A DNA stretch of 64,000 nucleotides. Origin: Blastomussa wellsi. Lineage: Eukaryota; Cnidaria; Anthozoa; Scleractinia; Plerogyridae. The position numbers and the translations under genes were made by a program. Position 1 is the stretch's first letter. Each line of letters starts with the position of its first letter. The notes beneath the pieces are model-generated. The model saw only the letters and a list, made by a program, of their open reading frames with translations, was not told the DNA's origin and did not search any database. Positions 1 to 8,833 of this stretch are shown here, in pieces. The stretch is taken from positions 15,953,597-16,017,596 of the forward strand of contig OX393573.1 in NCBI GenBank assembly GCA_947652115.1. Reading direction: 5' to 3'.

Positions 1-253
1 ATTCTTTTTGAGATCTGTCCACTGTAGTTGAAAAAGCATTTTTTGAGAAATTTTAAAGTTATAATAAGGTAGCAGTGATCATTGTTCAAGGAAACGTACT
101 CAGACTACTTAATGAGATAATTTTTAGGACAACTATATTCTGCATAACAACAACGGTTCGTGGTTTGCGTGAAAACGTTCAGCGATGAAATTAGCTAGTA
201 ATTGGCTTCGCGTACCGCGAAATCGGACAAAATACTCATAAATTTAAACTTAC

Positions 254-296
254 TTTTCTTTCTATCGCCAGTAACTCTCTTTCGTGGTGGAGCCAT
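254..296 (-). CDS. first coding exon of an unidentified divergent gene (partial)
   Basis: On the minus strand an ATG in good context (AAGATGGC, positions 296-294) opens a basic 14-residue N-terminus, MAPPRKRVTGDRKK, followed by a consensus donor (GTAAGTTT) at 253. The remaining exons would lie before the window, so the product cannot be named. Positions 1-253 would be its first intron. The ATG lies 188 bp from the DHX35 start on the other strand, as in a divergent gene pair. It is a short exon, so a chance ATG plus donor is possible. Confidence 0.42.
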
Positions 297-483
297 CTTT
301 CCAAATGTGCTAAAATGAATTTAATTCACGATAATAATGCACATGAATTAATTCATTTCTTTGTTTTTGATGACACCTCGCTTGCAACTTCGTTTCCCGC
401 GCGACTTCGCGCGATTGTGAGCCCTGAAACGACAGCGGTGTTCAATAAGAAACATGCGCACGAGTTTTCGTTGCAAAGCCAAG
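297..483. promoter_or_regulatory. short bidirectional promoter / 5' leaders
   Basis: This 187-bp gap separates the divergent minus-strand exon from the DHX35 start. It has no clear TATA box and contains GC-rich patches around 400-425, fitting a compact housekeeping-type divergent promoter. An in-frame ATG at 454 would add ten residues to DHX35 but has a weaker context than the ATG at 484. Confidence 0.4.
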
Positions 484-2592
484 ATGGCGTCCAACGCGGT
501 TCAAAGTTGGAAACCACGTTTTTGGAAACCAGAAACAGAAAAACCTAGCGGCGGTATCTCAACCGAAAGGCCAGTAAGTGGCGATGATACTTCTGAGTCA
601 GCCATGTATAATCCTAACAGCTCACTGTCTATCACTCTTCAAAGACAAAGGCTCCCAATTTTCATGCACAGAACAAACATCTTGTATCTGCTTGAGAAAT
701 TCGAGACTGTCATTGTCGTCGGGGAAACAGGATGTGGGAAATCTACACAGATTCCTCAGTATTTACACGAGAGTGGTTGGACGGCTGGAAAATGGAAAGT
801 CTGCATCACACAGCCTCGCAGAGTGGCTGTTGTTACCGTAGCAACTAGAGTAGCAGAGGAGAGAGGGTCATTTGTTGGAGAAGAAGTCGGATATTCTATT
901 CGATTTGATGACTGTTGTAATCCAGAAAGTACACACATGAAATTTGTAACAGATGGTGTGTTACTGAGGGAGACAATGAGTGACCCTTTGTTGTCGCAGT
1001 ATAGTGTGATCATGTTAGACGAGGCTCATGAAAGAACACTTCATACTGACATCATGATAGGGCTCTTAAAGAAGATTAAAAAGAAGCGAAAGGACCTCAG
1101 GATCATTGTTTCTTCAGCCACGCTTGATGCAGAAATGTTTAGAGACTTTTTCAACACGAACATCACAAGTGACCGCAGCAAGGACACTGCTGCCATATTG
1201 TCAGTTAAAGGACGTTCATATCCTGTCGACATTCACTACACACTAAGCCCAGTTCCTGATTACTTAAAAGCGACGATTGATGCCATCATGGGTATACATA
1301 AGGAGGAGGGACATGGTGACATTCTTGCATTTGTTACAGGTCAAGAAGAAGTGGAAAGTGTCGTTTCGCAGTTGATTGAGAGAGCAAGAGCCTTACCCAA
1401 AGGATCTCAGTATCTCAAAGTACTTCCCATGTACAGTGGACTTCCACACACGGAGCAGATGCTGGTTTTCAAGCCTACTCCACACAATACAAGAAAGGTG
1501 GTAGTTGCAACAAACATTGCTGAGGCATCTATCACTATAAATGGCATTGTCCATGTCATTGACTGCGGCTTTGTAAAGCTGCGGGCTTATTCTCCCAAAG
1601 TAGGTGTGGAAAGCTTAGTCGTTGTGCCTGTGTCACAGGCTTCAGCAAAACAACGTGCTGGTAGAGCTGGTCGTGTGAGGTCAGGAAAGGTATACAGGCT
1701 GTATACAGAGCAAGATTTTCTTGGCCTTAATCCCTCTACAGTGCCTGAAATGCAAAGATGCAACATGGCCTCTGTTATGTTGCAGTTAAAGTGCTTGGGT
1801 ATTGATAACTTACTTCGTTTCAACTTCCCAGCTCGTCCTCCTGCACAGAGCATGATCCGTGGACTGGAGCTGTTGTATGCTCTAGGAGCTGTTGATCAAC
1901 ATGGAAAGCTGAGTGAACCCTTGGGAACAAACATGGCAGAATTCCCCACAGATCCAATGATTGCCAAAATGCTTCTGTCTTCAGGTGATTTTGGTTGTTC
2001 AAAAGAAATTCTAACAATTGCCGCCATGCTGCAGATACAGAACATCTTCCTTAGTCCAAGCAGACAGAAAGCTGCAGCCAATAATGCCAAGAGGAAGTTT
2101 TCTGTTTATGAAGGAGATCACATAACTCTGCTTAATGTCTTCGAGGCCTTTGTTAAGTACAAGAAGAGCTCAAAGTGGTGCCATGAGAACTTCCTAAATT
2201 ACAAGGGACTCTGTCATGCCATAAAAATTCGAGAGCAGTTCAAGAAACTCCTTTTGCAATTTAAAGTTCCACTGATCTCTTGTGATGGAGATGTTGACTC
2301 AGTATGTCAGTGTATTGTCAGTGGGTTCTTTGCTAATGCTGCTCGATTACACCCTTCAGGCTGTTATCGCACGGTGCGCGATGACCACCCATTGTACATT
2401 CACCCAACATCGGTTCTCTACACTGAAACACCACCACAATGGGTGGTTTATCATGAAGTGCTTCAGACTTCCAAGGAATACATGCGAGACATCACCAAGA
2501 TTGATCCATCGTGGCTATACAAGCTGGCCCCTCAATACTACGAGTTTGGAACTGAAAGAGAGATTGCAGCAAAGAGAGCTAAACATGTTTAA
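484..2592 (+). CDS. DHX35: DEAH-box ATP-dependent RNA helicase, DHX35 type
   Basis: A 702-residue SF2 helicase of the DEAH/RHA class, predicted to remodel spliceosomal RNA-protein complexes in the nucleus. The helicase motifs are all present: P-loop GETGCGKST near residue 80, DEAH near 179, SSATLDA near 210, FVTGQEE, VVATNIAEASITI, and QRAGRAGR near 390. The HA2 and OB-fold regions follow (SGFFANAARL, then a C-terminal YYEF segment). Length matches DHX35 (about 703 residues) rather than the longer DHX8/15/16. I chose the ATG at 484 (AAGATGGC) over the upstream in-frame ATG at 454 because the shorter N-terminus fits the family. The frame is one uninterrupted exon, unlike the intron-rich vertebrate DHX35, so it is either ancestrally intron-poor or a functional retrocopy. 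No frame damage is seen. Confidence 0.93.
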   Translation: MASNAVQSWKPRFWKPETEKPSGGISTERPVSGDDTSESAMYNPNSSLSITLQRQRLPIFMHRTNILYLLEKFETVIVVGETGCGKSTQIPQYLHESGWTAGKWKVCITQPRRVAVVTVATRVAEERGSFVGEEVGYSIRFDDCCNPESTHMKFVTDGVLLRETMSDPLLSQYSVIMLDEAHERTLHTDIMIGLLKKIKKKRKDLRIIVSSATLDAEMFRDFFNTNITSDRSKDTAAILSVKGRSYPVDIHYTLSPVPDYLKATIDAIMGIHKEEGHGDILAFVTGQEEVESVVSQLIERARALPKGSQYLKVLPMYSGLPHTEQMLVFKPTPHNTRKVVVATNIAEASITINGIVHVIDCGFVKLRAYSPKVGVESLVVVPVSQASAKQRAGRAGRVRSGKVYRLYTEQDFLGLNPSTVPEMQRCNMASVMLQLKCLGIDNLLRFNFPARPPAQSMIRGLELLYALGAVDQHGKLSEPLGTNMAEFPTDPMIAKMLLSSGDFGCSKEILTIAAMLQIQNIFLSPSRQKAAANNAKRKFSVYEGDHITLLNVFEAFVKYKKSSKWCHENFLNYKGLCHAIKIREQFKKLLLQFKVPLISCDGDVDSVCQCIVSGFFANAARLHPSGCYRTVRDDHPLYIHPTSVLYTETPPQWVVYHEVLQTSKEYMRDITKIDPSWLYKLAPQYYEFGTEREIAAKRAKHV

Positions 2593-3980
2593 ACTAACAG
2601 GAGATTTCTTCAAATCCTCATATGATTGTTACGTTTTACAACTCTCTTGTACTGTATAGAATGTATAGAGTCTAACTCACCTTTTTGTTAAAACCCTATA
2701 GAAAATATCTACCTTTTCCTCTCTTTCCAAGGTAGAACAGGAATAGAACCTTTGTCAATTTGGTGCATATTTGTCATAAGATTTCAATTCTAGAAGTTGA
2801 CTGAATTCAGAGTTGTTGTGAGGTACATGTAGGCTGTATTTATTGGAACAAACCTTTCAAGTTTCTTTGAAACAATTAAAACAATTAAACTACAACCACA
2901 TAAAACTGCAAAAAAAACTAACTTTATTCTCATAATTTGCTTGTAGCTGCCTGTCAATTCTATGTGAGCTTGTTCTCAGGCAACAGCAGACGTGCTAGTG
3001 GGAATAAGTCGGGGTGGGGTAAGGGGGCAGGGGGGGGGAGTAGTGATATACCAGTGATGCACTGAAGGGGAAGGTACTTGCTTTTGATCAAGGATAAATG
3101 AAACAGAGTTTTTACTTTCAACTACATATTTACTGAAGGTATTTTTTCCATACCCATATAATTTTGGCTCAAATATGTTTACAACACTCCTTTATTTCAT
3201 ACACCCAAATGCTCTCACCGACCCTGGTAGTTCCCTAAAATAATGCTCAGCTTATACATATTGCCAAGCAAGCTGGTTAAAAATAAAAACTCTTCTATGC
3301 AGACTAAGGGTTAAGAATTTTCCCAATTGTACTTTGTCGAGAAAAAACCTGATGTTCGACAGATAAATGTTTTCCATCCACACTACACCATTTTCTAATC
3401 GTTTCACCGTCCACACTGAAATGCTGACTCATTAGAGGTTCTTAATGTACACTAAAGCATGCGCATATTTGACCCCGCGCAAATTCGACTGTCGTGACCT
3501 CAACATTTTCAATAAATTCCATTTTGGCCGACCACATTAAAGGAGCTACGTTACGATATTTTGAGGAATTTTTTTGACAACCTAAATCACCCTTAAAATT
3601 TACAAAACCTAAAAATAATATATATTTGCTAAGGAAGTAAATAACAAAGGAGTGTTACTAAACCAAAAAGGAACATGGATGGCTGGGGAACGGATTGGAA
3701 ATGACGATTTTGAAAAATTTAGCCTAAACTTTTCAAAGTGCACGAACGATGACGTAGTTCCAGAGTTATCCATTGTGGAGAGTGTTTTTTTTTTTAAAAA
3801 AGTTGTGTTTTCGGATTTATTCGACTTAGTGTGGACGTGGCCTCAGTTTGTATACTATAAAAGATTTTAAAAATCACATTTTGTGCGTGTAGTGCATAAC
3901 AATCATTCGAGTCTCTTCTCACTGTGAATATTTCTGCTTTCTCTGCGTTTTTAGTGAACTGGGGTTCTTTGTGTGCGCGT
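2593..3980. other. DHX35 3' flank and intergenic DNA
   Basis: This stretch holds the presumed 3' UTR of DHX35 (A-rich block near 2880-2915), a G-rich tract at 3010-3043, and AT-rich DNA with short repeats of a TCCACACT motif (about 3375 and 3410) and its complement near 3830, which may be ends of a decayed transposon. A minus-strand AATAAA at 3816-3821 could serve the CRAL-TRIO gene. The open frame at 3652-3870 starts at TTG and shows no recognisable protein. Confidence 0.5.
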
Positions 3981-4158
3981 GACCTCCAGTCACGTTGTTG
4001 TCACGTGAGGGGTTACTTCATCCGTGTCTAACTTGTGTGACAATCTAAGTGGTTTTTCACCGTACACGTGACCTCCAATCACGTTGTTATCACGTGAGGG
4101 ATTTCTTCATCCGTGTCTAAATCGAGTGACCATCTAAATGGGTTTTCTCCGTACACGT
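3981..4158. repeat. 89-bp tandem duplication at the 3' end of the CRAL-TRIO gene
   Basis: Two adjacent 89-bp units (3981-4069 and 4070-4158) are clearly homologous; a third starts at 4159 but diverges after about 10 bp. Read on the minus strand, the upstream unit holds the last codons and stop of the CRAL-TRIO protein, and the second unit lies in its 3' UTR. Since 89 is not a multiple of three, the second unit is out of frame with the first, though it stays open in its own frame to an equivalent TGA. Confidence 0.85.
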
Positions 4159-6461
4159 GACCTCCATTCGTTCGCTCGGAATCCAGCAGCACTCGTGCCC
4201 AGTATTCACGGTTCACAGCTGGTTTGTTTCCTCCAAACTCCGCTGGCAAAATGTCTTGATGACAGTGGTCATGAAGAGTCGCCATGTTGTTGCCATGAAG
4301 ATGAATCTACGGAAAGTATGGGTTGAAATCAGTCAGGCATCACTATGAATATCCAACTGTCTATTTTTAGGTTTTCTTTTCCTGCAGAAAAAAGTTTTGG
4401 TCCACGTGAGAGGTTATCTCTCGTTCATTTTGTTTTATTTTCGATAGCGACCAAAACGTCCGGTGACGTGATAACATAAAATTAAAAAATTAAGTACGCC
4501 CTACTTGTGATTGTTCATCGAGCCTCCTGTGGGAGTCTGCTATTCGCGGAAAATTAAATCTAAAAGAAGATTGGTCTGCGAACATACCGTGGCAAGGATA
4601 TAGGACAGTTGGACGTTCTTAGTCATCGTCTGGGAAGTAAGAACATTATATTTGTTGGTCGGAAATACCCCCTACCATCGTTGAGTTAACGCACTGTTCT
4701 CATCCAGTTGATACAACAGTAATCGGAGCGATGTCTTCAAGAAATCGGAAACTATTACACAGTGGCAGATCTCGAGGAGAGCCCCACCCACAATGCCCCC
4801 AACCCCCATCCCCCGTTTTGAGTGCGTCAGAATACGCTACTTCGCAGCCGGTTGCTTTAAATTGGGCGGCGAAGCTGGTAGATAATTTGCCTGAAACTGA
4901 AGCAAAAATCTTCCCAGCTACGCAGGCCAAAATAAAAGTTTTTCTTTTGAGTTAAAAACAATTTCTGGGGTATGCATTTTTCTGTTTCCCTTTATTTCCC
5001 TTTGTCTCCATTTACGGTTTTCCCGTTTTCATACTGCAGGCTTATTATTACGTTCCTCTAAAACATTCTTGGACTGACATGGGGCAGTTCAGAGAACTGT
5101 TTATTAAAAAAAACGCCACTGAAGAGTTAGAAACCGCAATTAATTAGATGACTGAAGAAAGACAACAACTCGTAACAACTTACCCTTTTCCACATCTTCT
5201 CGTGAATGAAAGGTCTCAGTAAAGTTAGTCCAGCTTTCACATACCAGGGCTCGTTCACGAAATGGAATCCCACAAACCTTGCGGGGTAGTGATCCTAAAA
5301 TGACAATATGGACCATGAAATTACTAGTCTTCAACATTCAATACCCCCCCCCCCCCCCCCCCGTACCCCGACTACGATCTGTGCCGCGTTAAAAAATCCC
5401 TTGTACCAAGAACTACTTTGAAGAGCAAGGGTCCGGTTAAAACACGTAGGATTGGGTTAAACCAGTAAACGCACGCCTACAGCCCAACCGAAAAAAGACT
5501 GTTCAAAAATTTTAGGGTTTTCCTAATCACCATTTCGTAAGTTCCAAGGTTAGTGATCTCAGTGGTAATGTAAGAATGAAGAGAGCGTCCACAAAGGCGG
5601 GCACACAATTCTTCGGTCTCTCTGGAGTGCTACCGGATCTCCGAAGGAAATAGAGATTGTACAAACTGTGTACTTAGAAAAAGACAGCACTTATTGCAGC
5701 AAAAAATTGTTAATTAAAGAATTCAATGAATATTAATTCAATGATTCTGTGGAACATTTGTGACTCCCACGCAAACCTTTTAATTTGCACCACACTGTGA
5801 CCGGCGAAGAGTTGAATTCATCACACTGGATTCCGTTATGTTTCAGTTTAATACTTGTCGCTCGCTCTTAACTCACCTGGAACATAGCAAAGACTTGTCT
5901 GATAAAAGACAAGGACAAATGAGATGCGTGAGTTGCCGTCCAACCTGAAAAATCGGCAATAACTATGATCCCATTTAACTGAGCATCATCGCTCTCGATC
6001 AAGCGTTCCATGCTCAAAATAAAAGCCTTCAAAATTTCTTCCGTGCCATAAGTATCGATATCCCAGCCACCGGCGAAAATAATTATCATTTTAGCGCCAT
6101 CCTGATTGGTGTAGGGTAAAACGCAAGGAAAACCGTCTTCTACAACGTGATGCAGGTTCCAAGCTGACAGGTTACGAAAAACGGCGGCATTTTTCGTGCG
6201 GAATTCAATGTAATTACACAAAAGTTGATATGATTTTTCCACTTGATATCTACGCGCTCGTAGAAAGAGTAACAAAAATGCGTCCTCGTCACTGCGTTCA
6301 AGTTGAATGCAATTACAGTTGTTCATGTTTTCTTTGATTCTGCAGCGGAGTGCTTTAATTTTCTCTTCGTGACGATTGTCCAGCGGCTCCTTGTGGTCGA
6401 ATGAATCGCTATACTCCTTTCCTGATATCCGCTGTGTAAATTGTTCGTACGGGTAATCCAT
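4079..6461 (-). CDS. CRAL-TRIO domain lipid-transfer protein (alpha-TTP/clavesin/CRALBP family)
   Basis: Three exons join in phase: 6461-5877 (195 codons, donor GTGAGT), 5294-5184 (37 codons, TTTTAG acceptor, GTAAGT donor) and 4306-4079 (75 codons plus TGA), giving 307 residues. The N-terminus has a CRAL-TRIO-N helical region (about 30-90, with EDAFLLLFLRARRYQVEKS). The lipid-binding fold follows: GGWDIDTYG and IIVIADFSGWT in exon 1, ARFVGFHFVNEPWYV in exon 2, and the closing LPAEFGG signature in exon 3. Family members are soluble carriers of tocopherol, retinal or phosphoinositides. The ligand cannot be read here and orthology is not settled. The last 25 or so residues lie in an 89-bp tandem duplication and are probably lineage-specific. 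Introns at 4307-5183 and 5295-5876 show no other gene. Confidence 0.9.
5344..5362 (+). repeat. poly-C homopolymer tract
   Basis: A run of 19 C residues in the first intron of the CRAL-TRIO gene, about 50 bp upstream (in gene sense) of exon 2. It is prone to length errors in assembly. Confidence 0.9.
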
Positions 6462-8493
6462 CCCGCTTATTCACTGAAGAGCGGGGTTATAATTTCTTGA
6501 GCAATATGCCGTGAAACGATCGACCAGCTACATGTGAAATTTATATGTACATATACCAGCCGCATTCCAAACGTATATTAATAGTTTTCCCTGAAGACCC
6601 GTTTAAGCCACCAGCCTTTGTGTGCTGATCAGTCGTAGAACTGCTAAAAATGTGACTTCACTATTCACTAGTGTGAACTTAAACTGCAAGACTTTAAAAA
6701 CTACCTGCAGAACAAAAAAGAACAGGCTGCTAGGATACAGTAATTCTGCCCGAAACTTCTAACGGTGATCAGTGTATGCGCATTTATTTAACGTCAAAGC
6801 TTTTATTTTTCAAAGTATGTTAGTTCATTGTTCTGAGATTATCGATGCAGAATATGTTTCTCGCTTGGTTAAGTAGCTAAACTTATGGCGTACAGAGTCC
6901 CGCAGCAAAATTCCAGCCTGGCCCAAACAGGTTATCCAGAACAAAAGCTATCCCTTTTGACATACCGGCTACACCTGTTTAATTTTATTGTACGCGTTTT
7001 ATTAGCATGTTGTTTATAATTATTAGGCCGTTTTATTTTATACATCCGCAGATTATAATTTTTAATTCTACTTTGATATAACTGGTGATCAACATCTAAT
7101 TTCTTCATTCCATGTCTTTATGAGCAGACAGTCGTGAGGAGAATAAAGAAACTCATCAGCTACGCTTAGGGAATAGTGTCTAGCTTGGTACGGTGGATCC
7201 CAGGCTTAACCGCAAACAAAACAAATACAGTACGTTAGAAACAACAAAATCTGCTACCAAATAGTCAAAACTTCCTTTGCAACATGAAAACATGCCTGTC
7301 TTTCCATCCATAAGCGTCGTGTTTTTTTACGATATTTTTGTTCGGACATACGCAAAAGGTAAAATTTAAAAAGTGACCTACTTCTTTAGGCTTTTCGTTT
7401 TTTCCATTTTTTCGCTTTTTCTTTTTCTTATCGTTTTGCTGCAGTTGTTGGCCTTCTTCTGGACTTGCCTTCAGTCCAAAAATTCCCGAGAAAGCGTCAT
7501 CCAAACAGGAAATTCCAGGCAATTTTTTCCTCCGAGTTCTTCACTAAAATTTCTAAGCATTTCCGTTTGTACTTCATTCTCAATTAACTCTCACTCTGAT
7601 GTGTATCATTGGAAAGATTTTTTTCCTCCTGCAGAGTATAAGTGCTTCCTCTTTTGATCAAACATGATGACGTCAGAAGTAGAAGAAAGGGAAATGTTCG
7701 TCATGGCCGGTTTTGGCAGGCACGGGCGCCAATGGGTTAAGAGTCTTTCAAACTATCTCGAAAAGACCCAGCGAACGGTCGAATTATGGTTATTCAAGTG
7801 AAAATTAAGAAATTAAAAGTAATGTATAACCCCCTTGTAGGTTTGCGAAAGTGTAGGGTGGCATAAGGGGGCGGCAACCCGATGGGAAGTATACGGGAGG
7901 CGGGAGGAGAGAAGATGGGCCGGGACGCGGGATTCACAAGGCGGGAACCGGGAAAGATCGGGAAAATTGTGATATTTTGCAACAAAAAAACGTGAAAACA
8001 AAGAGTCGGGATTCTGGAGTCACTATATTAAAGAAGAGGCGGGAGCCGGTAGTAAAGGGTACGGGAAGCGGGAGGTTCAGACCCCGTTGCCACTCTCTCG
8101 ATCCCCCCCATCCCACCGTGAAAGGGGTACCATTTCTATCAAACGTTCACGAAAGAGTTACTTTTTCTGACAAAAAATGACATATCAAAGGGCAATGCAA
8201 GGGCTTGGATCCCGGAGCAGAGCCTCACCGAATCCACAGCTAGCACAGGTTTTATAGAATAACACACTTACTATAATTTCAGACGGAATGAAAAAGGGAA
8301 ACCTCATCCCCCCCACCCCGCACCCAAAAAAGATCAATTATGAACTCCCGCTAGCAGACCGAGCAAATTTCAAAACGGATTAGAAATGAATCTGCCTGTC
8401 ATTTATTTCAAGCGCCCGTGCAGTACTGTCACAAAATACCTATACCTTTTAGCAAGCTGTGAATCACTGATTTATGAAAATACGGAAACGCAG
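6462..8493. other. intergenic region with CGGGA-rich repeat DNA
   Basis: No supported gene. Positions about 7850-8110 hold a degenerate GC-rich repeat built on GCGGGAG/CGGGAACCGGGA words, ending in a C-rich tract. The rest is AT-rich and nondescript. Small open frames (for example 7265-7522 and 7373-7657) overlap on opposite strands and show no domain. Confidence 0.5.
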
Positions 8494-8606
8494 ATAGCCT
8501 CCTACGCAGGCGTTATTAGGGGATTGCGTTACCACTTGTCCCCAACTACCGTTAGTGGGGACAAGTGGTAACGCAATCCCCTAATAACGCCTGCGTTAGG
8601 AGGCTA
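8494..8606. mobile_element. palindromic foldback MITE with 8-bp target duplication
   Basis: Nearly the whole 113 bp is a hairpin: arms beginning TAGCCTCCTACGCAGGCGTT and its complement, 49-50 bp each, with a loop of about 10 bp. It is flanked by AAACGCAG on both sides (8486-8493 and 8607-8614), an 8-bp target duplication extendable to 9 with one mismatch. The element at 62022-62106 shares the terminal sequence and has a 9-bp duplication, so both belong to one family. Confidence 0.85.
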
Positions 8607-8720
8607 AAACGCAGAGCGATAAGTAAAATATAGACAATGACGTCACTTGTCATGCGCTGGCTTTTTCCTTGCAGTTGATCTGTGTGCTGATTGGTTGGTT
8701 ATATTTGGCACTGAGTCGTG

Positions 8721-8727
8721 TATATAA
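8721..8727 (+). promoter_or_regulatory. TATA box of the RhoBTB gene
   Basis: TATATAA lies 79 bp upstream of the RhoBTB ATG and about 26 bp upstream of AAGATGGCGG (ATG at 8753). Transcription would therefore start near 8750, giving a very short 5' leader. Confidence 0.45.
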
Positions 8728-8752
8728 TGAACTGAAACCAGCTCGTATAAAG

Positions 8753-8833
8753 ATGGCGGAGATATCGGGGAGTTCAGTTGGAGACACTTGGCTGCAAAAA
8801 TGGCCACGGCTTTTTGCATACACGGTCATTTAA
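8753..8833 (+). CDS. upstream ORF overlapping the RhoBTB start
   Basis: An ATG in strong context (AAGATGG) opens a 26-codon frame that runs through the RhoBTB start codon at 8800 in another frame and stops at 8831-8833. If the leader starts upstream of 8753, this overlapping uORF should lower initiation at 8800. The peptide resembles nothing known; a regulatory role is inference from position. Confidence 0.4.
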   Translation: MAEISGSSVGDTWLQKWPRLFAYTVI

